Source of the DNA: Paraphysomonas bandaiensis
Taxonomy: Eukaryota; Chrysophyceae
Length of the DNA stretch: 64,000 nt
Assembly: GCA_965644295.1 (NCBI GenBank)
Contig: CBFFRP010000296.1
Span: 124,001 to 188,000, forward strand
Reading direction: 5' to 3'
Positions 1-11,081 of the stretch are shown one piece after another. Position numbers and translations under genes: made by a program. Below the pieces are notes generated by a model. It made no database searches. It was not told the DNA's origin and saw only the letters and a program-made list of their open reading frames with translations. The first letter of the stretch is position 1. Every line of letters starts with the position of its first letter.

Positions 1-2051
1 ACAGCAATAGCAGCTTATATCACCCAGCAACTTCTGCGCGATATGAACCAGTGGGGAATCGTAAAACAAAGACAATACCGATTGATCCGTCGTTATCTCT
101 GGTGCAAATATTAGCAAAATACAGTCAATATGTAGATATTTTACCTCCTCTCAACTCAACATTACCAACCAAATCAACCTGTAATGTACAGGTGAGATAA
201 CAGCAATCGACATGTCTACTTGACCTGGGGTAATGGGTATTGTCCCAACCAAAAGTTAATAATTTTGAGTGCAGCAGACACCAGTGGGCGAGGAATAATT
301 TGTTCACACTAAAAATATATTCCACAGGTATAAGCTCACACTTGATCTGGCTGTATCTAGTTACAACACACCACTACGTACCGTGACATAACCTTGGTCA
401 AAGTACCACTGGAGGTTAGCGGCCGTCAGAGCTAGTCAGTCAAAAGTAAAGATACAATCCGGTCTGTCAACATGCAAAAACTACCTACCGTTGGCATCAG
501 GTACACTGTATGGTATAGGTTCAACAGAATAGTCTTTCCAATTCAATGCAACCTAGATCAACATAAGAACTTATTGAGTATAACTGGAGGTACGCACGGT
601 ATGCCAATCTGGCCGGTGTAATACTTTGCGTATTGTTCCCGCTGTATCCATAGAATTAGATATACAATACGATATAAAAACTAACTACCTTCATACATGC
701 GCATCAATACAGGCTCCCGCTTTAGAAACATTTGTCCTAAAGAAAGATTTACAGGATAGTTTGGCAGCTAAGCGACAAAATTCGATGTGAAAAAGCTACA
801 CATACCGACACGAGTATTCAGCCATTTGAGCTGTTGATCAATGGAATCTTGTAGGGTAGGGTTATCTGAGCTGTGCTGTGTCATCTGCTGGTTTCTTTCC
901 TGTACACCTACCACCGTACGGCTGGAGCCACCACTACACGTGAAAAATCAATATGGGTTAGTTGTGACGACAGCCAGATATTAGTCGTAACGTCTTCACC
1001 TGAGGTGAGTAGATGACGCCGAATTACCCCGTTGTGTCCGCGTTATATCTCCACCGTTCACTTGTTGCACTTGTGTGGGAGTATACGCAGGAACATCACC
1101 TGCACAACACTTCTGAGAAACTAGGGCAAGTATAATACACAAAAGCAAATACCCACAGCACTAGTATCAGTCGACAAGGCATGTATAACACTGCTGAGAA
1201 ACAAGGGCAAGTATAATATGCAGAAGCAAATACTTACAGCACAAGTATCAGTCGACAATGCATGCATGTCCTTTACCTGCAGCAACAAGACGCCATTGCG
1301 CTAACTGCGTCTTCGCACCATTCCCCTGTACTCGTCCATCTATATAAAATTTTCACCCAACAAGAAGTAAGTGATATCACAGAATAGAGAAAATTGCATT
1401 ACTCGAGCCGAGTACGAGATACCAGCCTGGATGTCCTGCGACGTTCGTCTTTGTCCGGTGACCTCTAAGAGAAATGAATATAGTAAATAGAATAGTGACA
1501 TTATTACTCATGAGATTAACACAAACAAAACAAACGTAACACAAAGCTCAATATATACAGTACTTGTAGTACGGGACAGACACTAGAACTTACATTGGCA
1601 TCAGATATATAGTTCCTGCTGATGTACTCTCAACACTGTACCGAGCATTGTCGTCTGCCGTCTGAGAAAATTCTATACATATACTCATCATGACCGTCTC
1701 ATTGACCGGTAGCAGTTACGCATATGTCAGTCAGGCTCACTCACCGACTTCACCAGTGTTCCTAATGCGCATATAGGAGCCTCTCATACGAACCATCTCA
1801 AACATCATAACACTGCGATCGATATAGTGCGCATACACCGCATCGTCTATTTGGTTCCCTGAGGAGGGGTGCTGCAGACGCACTGCTACTGTCTGTCCTG
1901 ATGTCACTCGGGTCACTCCTGAACCAGAATCAGACCCACACAAACGACGAGCGAACTCCTCATCAGCCGCACGCCGGGCCTCCTCCTCACGACGCTGAGC
2001 ATCGAACTCTTCTTGCTGAAGTTGACGGGCGAGACGCTCATCTTCGTCCAT
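1..2051 (-). CDS. Multi-exon hypothetical protein with UIM-like N-terminus and beta-trefoil-like domain (3' end off window)
   Basis: Minus-strand gene starting at the ATG at 2051. Exon 1 (1745-2051) encodes an acidic, Arg/Gln-rich helix beginning MDEDERLARQLQQEEF, which resembles a ubiquitin-interacting motif. I could join further phase-compatible exons at about 1594-1654, 1403-1464, 1277-1339, 1000-1099 and 806-933. Less certain exons are at 689-767, 489-552, 382-431, 145-179 and 79-98. The second to fourth exons give GWYLVLGSNGRVQG and end in AQWRLV. With GSYMRIRNTG in exon 1 this looks like fascin/ricin-type beta-trefoil repeats. A Gln/Thr-rich linker follows, then a more conserved-looking part containing LNWKDYSVEPIPY. 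The junctions around 690-810 and 552-600 do not resolve cleanly. I do not recognise the family. The gene is divergent from TMEM43 across a (TATG)n array. Confidence 0.55.
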
Positions 2052-2126
2052 TAGATGAAATATATGCCACTCTTAACAAGATGCAACAACATAAACAACC
2101 ATATCCATAATACACATCACACAGAT

Positions 2127-2329
2127 CTGTATGTATGTATGTATGTATGTATGTATGTATGTATGTATGTATGTATGTATGTATGTATGTATGTATGTAT
2201 GTATGTATGTATGTATGTATGTATGTATGTATGTATGTATGTATGTATGTATGTATGTATGTATGTATGTATGTATGTATGTATGTATGTATGTATGTAT
2301 GTATGTATGTATGTATGTATGTATGTATG

Positions 2330-2363
<34 letters not shown>

Positions 2364-2455
2364 TGTATGTATGTATGTATGTATGTATGTATGTATGTAT
2401 GTATGTATGTATGTATGTATGTATGTATGTAGGTATGTATGTAGGTAGGTAGGTG
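2127..2455. repeat. (TATG)n tetranucleotide array
   Basis: About 0.33 kb of TATG repeats with one TATA variant near 2330 and a degraded TAGG-rich right end at 2430-2455. It fills most of the 482-bp gap between two divergently transcribed genes (starts at 2051 and 2534). The unit has no stop codon in any frame, so apparent MYVC open frames here are not genes. Confidence 0.97.
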
Positions 2456-2533
2456 CGTACGTCTATTGTTTTGTTAGATATGATCTTTGCAGTCTAGAAT
2501 GAATTCTCCAGTTAGTGTATCCAACAGAGAAGA

Positions 2534-4196
2534 ATGTCCTTTTCCTCTATGAGTCTATGGCATGTGACGGTTGTGTGCGTTTTTCTGTGTGTGTGTGCCG
2601 GACAGGAGTCTGTGGGGCAGATTGTAGAGGAGCACTCTTATTCGGACCGACTCAAGAAGTCCATCGCAGAAGTCATCTGTGGTCTGCTTCTGATAATTAT
2701 TGTTCCTGTATTTCTCTGGTTGACAGAGAAGAAGGTGGTGAGGTATGACATGATGATTAACAGGTGCCAAATAGCAGTCAGAGAGGTGCCGAACAGTGCA
2801 GTTGTCAGTCGTCGGTACGAGTCACGTCCAGTTATGGTCAAAGGATCGACCCGAGTAGATGATAGGAACGGAGTGCTTCGTGACGAAGTTTTTGGATTTA
2901 CTCCTGAAGTTTCTTCAGTACGACTTCGAAGAACAGTTGAAATGTACCAATGGGTTGAAGACAAGGAAGAGCAAGATAGCCGCACTGTTTATTCATACAG
3001 GAAAGAGTGGCTAGAGATCGATACAGATAGTGACTCATTTCGAGATCCGTCATATGCAAACCCTCCAAGACAGCCTTGTGTGTATTCTACTGTTTTCAAC
3101 GCAGAGTCTGTGTATATCGGCGCCTATCGCCTGTTGGATCTCCAAGTTAGCAAGCTCCATCGATTTCGTCCCTGTACACTTCCCTGCATACCTTCATCTG
3201 CTCTTGTGGGATATCCCCACCTCTCCCCGCATATTGAGAAGGCTTCTCGTTCTCATATGGAGCTATTTTCCGCGGGCTCAGAGCTGTCGCTGCCATCGTG
3301 GGGTGGTACTTGTGAGTACCTTGTGTTCAATGGCACTATTTCCAATCCACAGATTGGCACCATTCGAGTATCTTATGATGCTGTTCCTGCTGGGTCTCCG
3401 GTGACAACAATCGCTGTACAACATGGTGAAAGTTTTCGCCCATTCTCGGAGGAAGATGCTCACAGCACTGACTTGCTAGCCACATGTGGGCATGTCAGTT
3501 TGGATGAGGGAGAATGTGTAGAGTGCTGCTGTTGTTGCACTGTAATCGGGGGTTGCGCAGAGCCTTGTGCTGGAGCACTGGTTGGTTCTGAAGTGTGTCT
3601 TGTGGAAGAGCGGTTGACAGATATCAAAACAATGTTCCAGGACGAGCGGTCCAATCTCCGGTGCCGTTTGCTTCTTGTGCGTCTAGTTTGCTACCTTCTA
3701 CTGTCTATAGGCATTTTTCTAGTACTGAAGCCAATAGCGGTTTTGCTCTCCTTTATTCCCCTCTTGGGAGGATTGATAGCTAATGTTCTCTGGGTTGCTT
3801 CTCTTATCACAGGTTTTTTAATAGGAATGGTCGTGACAAGTGTGGCGTGGATAACTTATAGGCCGTACATGTTGACAGGTTGTGAATTGCCTATATATTC
3901 TGAGACATACTCGTTCACATGTGTATTAAATGTTCAATATGTATTTAATGTGGATATATGTAGTCTTGTTGGTCGGTACTGGTGTTGCCTCTCTCCTCGT
4001 TGCAAAAACCTCCAATGCGATTCTGGTGGGCAAGGTGCTTTGTGGACTGGCATTGTTTCCAGCCGCCCTTGTTCTTCTGCAGGCCGTAGATCAGTGCCGT
4101 TTTGTTGCAGCACAAAGAGAATTAGATCGGCAAGAGCAGCGTGATTACGGCTGGAATAAGAATGACGAGACAACACAGTTATTATCTCGAGTTTAG
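2534..4196 (+). CDS. TMEM43: TMEM43 (LUMA) family multipass membrane protein
   Basis: Two exons, 2534-3878 and 3964-4196, joined in phase 1 give 525 aa. Reading through the 85-nt intron instead shifts frame and loses the last membrane helices. The N-terminus has a hydrophobic stretch, then the family hallmark: a cytosol-to-ER helix (about residues 46-63) followed by a long lumenal region with YQWVEDKEEQ and YSYRKEWLEI, matching the TMEM43 pattern of MQW and YTYKKEW. Three to four hydrophobic segments end the protein, including LLSFIPLLGG, the conserved helix-loop of the family, and WITYRPYM. A Cys-rich insert (ECCCCC) sits before the terminal helices and helps explain why it is longer than the roughly 400-aa animal proteins. 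In animals TMEM43 is an inner nuclear membrane/ER protein that binds lamins and emerin; here the role is inferred from family only. Confidence 0.87.
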
Positions 4197-5070
4197 ATAA
4201 TCGTTTTTAGTCTACTACTTCTCACAGTCCAAGTCAAGCTAGGCTTATTTGTGTTGATTACGATTATGAATATGTACTATCATCGTAGATGTAAGAATCG
4301 TTTATAACTACTTCCAATATATCACGGACTGTCATCCTGCAAAGCCTGATCTTTAGAACTCAATTAATCGACTGGATCATCTATATATAACTACTATGAA
4401 CGTGTTACAAAGCCTTAGCCTAATGCAAACAATTATATTCTTCATATTCTTTTCCATGAAATACAACTATACTATCTAAACAGTTTTCAGATGTTAAGGT
4501 TACGTATGATGTTGTTTATCCACAGGCCAGTATTGGTTACCTGCGCATTACACCCTAAGAGCACTACATGTACTCTCAATCCAGAACACTGACACAGCAG
4601 TCACTCTGCGGTATGTGGCATATAAGAAGTACCGATCTTACACCGAGATAACTTCTGGTGTATGATACTGATACAGAGGGTATATATACTAACTACTTAA
4701 CCCAAAATATATTTTCTTTACATCGCATTATTCACTAATATATGCATTATTAACATACAGCATAACGCTCTTATGTGTTGGTCCATGTTCGGACCACTGG
4801 GCACAGCTGTAGTATTGCTATAATACACCGGTATATCATATATACGCACTGTAGTATAGTAGGGCAACGCAGGATGTATACGACGGTATATTAAATATAC
4901 AGTGTATTTCTAATGCAGTGGGATCCATATCTCTGCGTCGCGACGGCTCCTCATCCCAACTCATACACACCCACACTGCAGACTGCACCCCACCTCTGCA
5001 CATTGTCACCGTTTACAGTATCTTGCTCCACTGCCAAGGTGACTATATCACACTGACCGGTGCATGCATA
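4197..5070. other. Intergenic, AT-rich, no gene seen
   Basis: AT-rich DNA between TMEM43 and the deiodinase gene, which lie in tandem. An upstream GTG-initiated extension of the deiodinase frame (from 4918) exists, but the ATG at 5071 gives a product of normal family length. I see no RNA gene or long repeat here. Confidence 0.6.
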
Positions 5071-6042
5071 ATGGACGAAAATGGTGTGCTTTTATTTGCA
5101 TCGAGCGTCTTGATAACCACTCTTACCGGTAGACTCCGTACATCACGGCACATAGACGGCACAATGAAAAAAAAACATGACATGTCGACAGTAACGCCTC
5201 TATGTCCCTATTCCGCCTATCAGCTGCCGCTGAATGACACATCGACCCCTGATCAGGTTCGATTTATAAGCGAGCGTCTCCCTGATTCAGAGGCTGCGCT
5301 TCGTGCACAAGAGTTTCATAAACTGCAAAACCAACGACGATCTATGCGCTATTTCAGCAGAGATACATTCCCATTAGACAATTTACTGACTTGTATCGCT
5401 ACAGCTGGCACTGCTCCTTCCGGAGCTCATCAGCAACCGTGGCATTTTTGCATTGTGCGAGATCAAAGAATAAAAGATACGATTCGGGACATTGTCGAAA
5501 AGGAGGAGCAAGTCAACTATGACAAGAGAATGAAGAAAACATGGGTAAATGATCTTAAGCCTATATTTGCCAATGCTTCAATACACAAAGATGGTATATT
5601 CTATGGCATAAGAAAATATTGTGCTCACCACGTATAGGTGTCGTGACAAAACCATATCTCTCGGAGGCGCCATACCTGGTTGTTGTCACCGAGCTTATGC
5701 ATGGAATAGACCGTGAGTCAGGTGCTGAATAATTGTGGCTTACTACTGTGTATAAGTGGCGCCATAGGAAAGAAATTGACGCATTATTATGTTAAAGAAG
5801 GGGTTGGTATAGCTGTCGGTCTGTTCATATCAGCCCTCACCAACATAGGACTCTTTACTCTAACAAGTACCCCCCTCAATGCGGGGTCTTCAATCCTACA
5901 AATCTTAAATCGTCCATTAAACGAAAAGCTTTTTCTTCTGATGCCCGTGGGTTACCCTGCGTTGGACGCGACAGTACCGTACAGAGGTGAAAGGGGGGTA
6001 CCATTGCGAAAAAATCTGAGTGACATCACTACACTCTATTGA
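5071..6042 (+). CDS. IYD: Iodotyrosine deiodinase-like flavoprotein (nitroreductase fold)
   Basis: Three exons (5071-5593, 5638-5712, 5768-6042; introns of 44 and 55 nt) give 290 aa, close to the 289 aa of human IYD. An N-terminal hydrophobic helix (about residues 5-20) resembles the membrane anchor of animal IYD. FMN-binding motifs are visible: RRSMRYFS, GTAPSGAHQQPWHF (GTAPSGAH-x-x-PW in the family) and TLTSTPLNAG near the C-terminus. The active-site lid residues that grip the iodotyrosine zwitterion are present in order: the Glu and Tyr of EEQVNYDKRM and the Lys of NDLKP. These separate IYD from general nitroreductases. Expected activity is NADPH-dependent reductive dehalogenation of halotyrosines. 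An 80-bp copy of the exon 2/intron 2 junction lies at 6853-6933. Confidence 0.9.
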
Positions 6043-7283
6043 TGAAAATTTAGTTTTCCATTGTGTTGAAGTCAGTGTGTTTACATTTACGTAAAAGCCT
6101 GTACTTTATTGACAATTTTTTCTATGGTCCCTGGTAAATCAAGTAGGTGCTAAGTCCACCTAACATATTGACAGTTAACGTGATGCACAGCAGCAGTACT
6201 ATGATCTACTACGAAAAGTGAGTGTACAAGAATTAGCAGGTATGAATAAATTCATATTACGGCTCAATGATTGGTTAATATGAATCTCGATAGCACATTA
6301 CACAGAGGTGCATTGGAAATAATATCCGCATAATGTTGTAGAACTACTAACTACCAGACTTACAACAATTAAAGGAACCAACAATAATAATTACCATTAT
6401 ATATCGAGTGTCCAATTATTAGTAATTAATTGCCTTCATTTATATTGCTTTTTCGAATAACTTTCTGAATTACAATTTCATCTCAAAGAAACTGATTTGC
6501 ATACTGAATTCAACAACTATTTCAAGATATCTAGTTTTCATTTGTTTGCGAAATTCAACCTCTCACAAACATTGGTAGTGCTATTTTCTATACAAGTGCT
6601 TCATAAAGTGATATCGTGTTGGAAGTTTGATGCGTGCTGTCTTGCACTCTCGGTTGTCTTTTACTTTTCAAGTAAACGAATTGCCTTCTCGTCCTTTGTT
6701 GGAATTGTAACACCCTCCTATTGGTGTACGCATCATCTAAAACAGTAACGAGTCCAAGATCTCTGACGCGCTGCTCATCAGCACTCGATATCGACTGTTG
6801 TTCTTCAATAATCATTGCACTGATCCTTCTCAGAGCTAAATGAAACAGACTAGGCGCCATACCTGGTTGTTGTCACCGAGCTTATGCATGGAATAGATCG
6901 TGAGTCAGGTGCTGAATAATTGTGGCTTACTAACTATTATAATATATATGTATATTTAGCCCTGATCGATTGCATTGTGGTCACTAAGAACTGGAATGTT
7001 AGTTTTGCAAATTTTAAACTTTTGAATAATGTTATAACTAACGTATAGTAGACGCATAAAACAAAATAAAACTTAAGTATATATATTATTATAATAATAA
7101 GTAATCGAGCTACCGTCGTTCTCGTCATTTTATAGGGTTTTTACATGTAAAATCCCATTTTACATTTAAAATCCAATAGGCTACAGACTAAGCATATATG
7201 ATTATTTCATTGAGGGGGAGTATTAAGAGTCATTGATTCACGTATATCCCTTAATGCGTCAATAATACAACACATACATGTAT
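6043..7283. other. AT-rich intergenic DNA with transposon-like remnants
   Basis: No complete gene. A stretch at about 6550-6760 resembles 20190-20420 in the window (shared TTGGTAGTGCTAT followed by TATCGTGTT), indicating a dispersed repeat. A deiodinase fragment lies at 6853-6933. Confidence 0.55.
6853..6933 (+). pseudogene. Duplicated fragment of deiodinase exon 2 plus intron 2
   Basis: About 80 bp nearly identical to 5666-5745, with one difference beside the splice donor (GATCGTGAG against GACCGTGAG). It contains the exon-intron boundary, so it arose from DNA and not from spliced RNA. It has no flanking exons and cannot encode a protein. Confidence 0.9.
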
Positions 7284-7929
7284 GGGAAATATTATTCAAC
7301 CTAGTCAAATTGGTTGAATTACCTAGTCACGCTATTTTCGGTGGAATAACCTAGTCAAAGTAATAAATGACTCAACCTAGTCAACTTTGGTATTCAACCT
7401 AGTCGTTCTTATATCCATTGATTACACACTGTGACTGTCTAAGATACCATCTCGCACCACACAATATATTAGTGGCTTACAGAGCATCACGTAGTGCCGA
7501 ATCACAAGAATGAAAAACTCCTTCGATGGCAGTGTCGGTTCTCGGATGCCCCTGATGACATACTTCCACACCCTAAGATTGTTGGGTTCGATGTCCATGA
7601 AATGAAGGAGGCTGTCGAACTTCACCGGACTTGGTCACGAGAAACTGCGCATTTCTCGTTCGATTGCGAAGACGAAATGTGATGCATTGCATGTGTACAA
7701 TAGATGCATTTGCATTAATTGATGGCTAGAGTATGCTCCCATGTTTGAGTAGAAGTTATTATTTTTGACTAGGTGAATACCTTAAAACACCTAGTCAACC
7801 TAGTCATTGTAAACTGAAAATATGAATTATTAAATGACAAGGTTTTTCACCTACTTGACTAGGTTTTTACACCAATTTTGGTGTGACTAGGTAGTTCAAC
7901 CATTTTGACTAGGTTGAATAATACATCCC
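7284..7929. mobile_element. Non-autonomous inverted-repeat transposon with CCTAGTCA subterminal repeats
   Basis: A 646-bp element bounded on both sides by the palindrome ATACATGTAT (7274-7283 and 7930-7939). Inverted ends start GGGAWRTATTATTCAACC and carry repeated ACCTAGTCA motifs in inverted orientation in both halves. The centre holds short open frames on both strands (7494-7682 plus, 7422-7625 minus) that may be transposase remnants but match no domain I recognise. A partial copy of the right half lies at 34071-34270 in opposite orientation, confirming a repeat family. A roughly 9-10 bp flanking repeat is compatible with Mutator-like or hAT elements. Confidence 0.75.
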
Positions 7930-8513
7930 ATACATGTATACAATGAAAATTACCAAACTATACATGATACGCGACTGTACGAGCTACGCACATGTGTGTG
8001 GCGCTAACGCTATGCTCAAACGTGTCTTGGTATTATACTATTAGGCCTTATCATTCAATCTTTATCTCTAATAATATCAAGTGTATCCTTACTAAATACC
8101 AAAACTAACCTTGAATCCTATTTAAAAGTGAATACGTTTCGTTGAGAGTTGTGAAAAACATATAAAATAATTATATATATATATATATTGTGGTGTGGTA
8201 AAACTTGCTATTTTTTGTCATGGTCGAGAATCTATGAGTGCTGTAAACAAAAAGGAATAAATGTGTTACTCAACACTCCTTTAAGAGTATTATTACAACA
8301 ATACAAAAATGATAGTAATCTATAATTCCCGTTTTACTAAGTTTGAGCATATTTTTCGCTTAAGTAAAACTGTTTGAATCGATTAGCATAAATTATAATG
8401 CCTTTTTTCTTATACTTACAGTGTAATAAAAGTAAAATCTACAAACTGAAATAACTCGCATTTTTAGAATATGTATATGATGCCTATCGTAACGCTAACA
8501 AATTGACGAGTCG
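7930..8513. other. AT-rich 3' flank, nothing recognised
   Basis: AT-rich DNA with a short (AT)n run near 8172-8188 downstream of the Crinkler-type gene. No coding signal seen. Confidence 0.5.
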
Positions 8514-11081
8514 CTACGTTGCAATTGCAGACAAGATAGTTTCAGATGCTGCAACAGACACAGGCATCCAGTGCGCACATTTCTTACGTTCGCTCGGAAA
8601 ACTAAGGCCAGTGTCTTTCGGCATGGTGTTAATGAAACGTTTTCTCAATTCCTCAGTCAGCCAGGTCTCTGATGTCAAAGACAGGAACACTAAAGGACTT
8701 AAACTTTTAGCAAGCGCCCCCCTTTCGTTCATATCGCGGCGTCTTAGTTTTTTGCTATCCGATGCAAAAAACGTCCAGTACCTGTTTTTCGTTTTCGCGT
8801 TAAGCCTTTCCAAAATTTGTTCTCCGGAAACGAATTGATGGATGTCAGAGGATATCTTTCGGGACACCAACGCCACTCGGATCCAATTATTTCCTACCGA
8901 TGAGTCATACGTGGAACAGAACTTCTTCCATTCATCCCATTTGGGAAAGCCCGGTCCACAACTTCGCCGAGCAGGAGTTTTTTTATTTTTCGGAAAATTG
9001 CCAGTGATGACAAATTCTCTATATGGCATTTCTAAATACTGCAGGCCAGGACTCAAAGTCATCAACACCTCCTTGACAGTAATCGCTTTGTCATTTTTGG
9101 ACTGTATGGCAACAAGTTTGTGATGATTGTCTCGTTGGTTCTTCACGACAAATACAATATCCACACCACAGCTCGTATCGATTCCAAAGTACACAGTCTC
9201 AGTATTCATGCTCTCGACATAAGAATCATCGTTTTGAACAATATTCAGCGAAGCGAAAAAACCTTTATTTTCAAGATCCACAACTTTGGTTGAGTCACAC
9301 ACGTACTCATTGAAAAGTGTATGCGGGAATTGCGTCCGGTCCGTGCCATCATAGAGAGGGTACAACAAATCCCCTAGCAGAACACCTTTCCTTGATCCAC
9401 TTCCTTCCCTGATGTGGGAGTAGGTTGTCAATGCAATCCAATATGAAAACATTTCTTCAGCAGTCGCACCGCTCTCTTTGTTGATCTGGTTGAGGGCAAG
9501 GTTCAGTATACGGTCAATAGACATTTGAGAGAGAAAATTCATCAAGCCATTGTACACAAGGGGTTCAATATCCCGTATGTTCTTCACCGCGCCCACTTCA
9601 TCCGAGGATGCCAAAATTACACCATCCACAATAGCCCGCGATACATCTGGGTCACTTCGGAGCAACAGTGTCCCATTACCACAAATCGTTGTTTTGATTA
9701 GCGCCGGTATGAGCGAGCTGACCGTTCGGTCCCCAGCCCCTGCAATGGCCTTGTTTTCAGTGAACATCCTTTCAATTCGCCGGTGTATATTCCTTTCGAT
9801 CGAGCTCAAACAACGTTCACATAACGTGATCAGTTTTTCTGGCGTCGGACACGGATAGCCACATGTTTCCACGTAGACGCTTCGGAACACAAACTCCACG
9901 AAGAAGTAAGGGCGACCACGAAACTGGTCAAGCGCATCCATCACTGCCTTAGTAAAGATAGGATCTGGCATATCCCAATAGTACTGCAAAAACTCTTTCA
10001 TTCTATCACTGGTCATTAAAGATGATTTTATTGGGACCTCTTTTATTCTATTTCTTAGCAGAGATGACGACACACCCTTCTTCGCCTTTAGTTTAGATAT
10101 CGATAGATGTGTGCCGGTCATAAACATTGACCACTTGCGACAGTGGCGAGTGAAGCTTCCCATCGCACAAGCAACCCCGTAAAATAAATCTCGAGACATA
10201 TTGTCGTCAACAGTCTCCCTATTGCCAAACTTACTCTTTTGAATGAACAACCTCGGGAATCGGTCTAGCAATTCTTGAATTTCGTCAAAGCAAAGCAGTA
10301 ACCCCTCGTCATTAGGGCTTACCATTTGTTCAGAGTTGAAAACTGCCTCAAATCTTTCATATATATCTTGGCGGTACCTACAAAGTTTTATTTTTGATTC
10401 CTCCAAATTAGTTTGGTCGACTATTTCTTTGAACTTCATTCCAAACAATACTTCGACGATATGTTCACTTGTACCGTTACGATTAAACCTTAATGCCAGT
10501 TCTCGGAGCCGAGGCGTGTCCAGACAGTAACTATTCTTGCCAAATTCGAGTGCTTTTATGGTTGCGTCGGCATAACAACATATCAAAATCTTTATGTATA
10601 AAAGGGCCTCAACTGAAATATCTTCGCAACCACTACCCTCATCTCGACGTTCACTTAACGGAACAAGTTTACTGAGCAAATGAGACCAAGGGGCCGTAAA
10701 TGGGTTTACAGAAAGCGGATTATTCGCCACCCTTATAATTGCAGTGGTCACAAATTTTCCAGTTGCATACGCCAAACGAGTTTTGCCGATACCAGATGAA
10801 GCGGCGCAGCAGAATATGGATCTGTCCTGTTCGACTGCACTTCGTGACTCCCTGATATCACGAGAAAACAATTCGGCATCAGTTCCAGCCAGGTACAACT
10901 CTTGTGTAATTAATGTAACATCATCAGTGGAGTCCAGCGGCAGAGGGGCCTTCAGATAGCTGCAGCTGCACATGGCTCTTTGCTTGGCAAGCCGATTTGG
11001 CATTGGCTCAAGATCGCATACTATTTTCTTAACAAAACTTTCAATGTCGTTGATTGCTTGATTATGGATGCTCACATCCAT
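8514..11081 (-). CDS. Crinkler/RHS-type P-loop NTPase with C-terminal PD-(D/E)XK-like nuclease domain
   Basis: Intronless 855-aa frame with an ATG at 11081. Walker A is AASSGIGKTR at residues 93-102, Walker B LLLCFDEIQE at 261-270, and MTGTHLS at 321-327 looks like a sensor-1 strand. This layout matches the STAND-like NTPase of Crinkler (CRN) and trypanosome RHS proteins. Near the C-terminus GVDIVFVV (Asp641) followed by VAIQSK (Gln660-Lys662) fits a restriction-endonuclease fold core of the D-x(n)-(E/Q)-x-K type, known as a partner domain in this superfamily. No LxLFLAK-like header or signal peptide is visible. In oomycetes and chytrids such proteins act as host-directed effectors or in genome conflict; here the role is unknown. 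It faces the 11467 gene head to head. Confidence 0.72.
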   Translation of the reverse strand: MDVSIHNQAINDIESFVKKIVCDLEPMPNRLAKQRAMCSCSYLKAPLPLDSTDDVTLITQELYLAGTDAELFSRDIRESRSAVEQDRSIFCCAASSGIGKTRLAYATGKFVTTAIIRVANNPLSVNPFTAPWSHLLSKLVPLSERRDEGSGCEDISVEALLYIKILICCYADATIKALEFGKNSYCLDTPRLRELALRFNRNGTSEHIVEVLFGMKFKEIVDQTNLEESKIKLCRYRQDIYERFEAVFNSEQMVSPNDEGLLLCFDEIQELLDRFPRLFIQKSKFGNRETVDDNMSRDLFYGVACAMGSFTRHCRKWSMFMTGTHLSISKLKAKKGVSSSLLRNRIKEVPIKSSLMTSDRMKEFLQYYWDMPDPIFTKAVMDALDQFRGRPYFFVEFVFRSVYVETCGYPCPTPEKLITLCERCLSSIERNIHRRIERMFTENKAIAGAGDRTVSSLIPALIKTTICGNGTLLLRSDPDVSRAIVDGVILASSDEVGAVKNIRDIEPLVYNGLMNFLSQMSIDRILNLALNQINKESGATAEEMFSYWIALTTYSHIREGSGSRKGVLLGDLLYPLYDGTDRTQFPHTLFNEYVCDSTKVVDLENKGFFASLNIVQNDDSYVESMNTETVYFGIDTSCGVDIVFVVKNQRDNHHKLVAIQSKNDKAITVKEVLMTLSPGLQYLEMPYREFVITGNFPKNKKTPARRSCGPGFPKWDEWKKFCSTYDSSVGNNWIRVALVSRKISSDIHQFVSGEQILERLNAKTKNRYWTFFASDSKKLRRRDMNERGALAKSLSPLVFLSLTSETWLTEELRKRFINTMPKDTGLSFPSERKKCAHWMPVSVAASETILSAIAT

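Noticed and set aside
2534-4144. TMEM43 as a single 536-aa exon
   Set aside because: Beyond 3878 the frame turns Cys/Arg-rich and non-hydrophobic. Splicing 3879-3963 restores the expected membrane helices and a normal stop.
4918-5070. Upstream extension of the deiodinase frame from a GTG
   Set aside because: Non-ATG start, low-complexity translation, and the ATG at 5071 gives the family-typical length with a membrane anchor.
8514-11081. Intronless state of the Crinkler-type gene as proof of horizontal transfer
   Set aside because: At least five other genes in the window are also intronless, so lack of introns alone is weak evidence.
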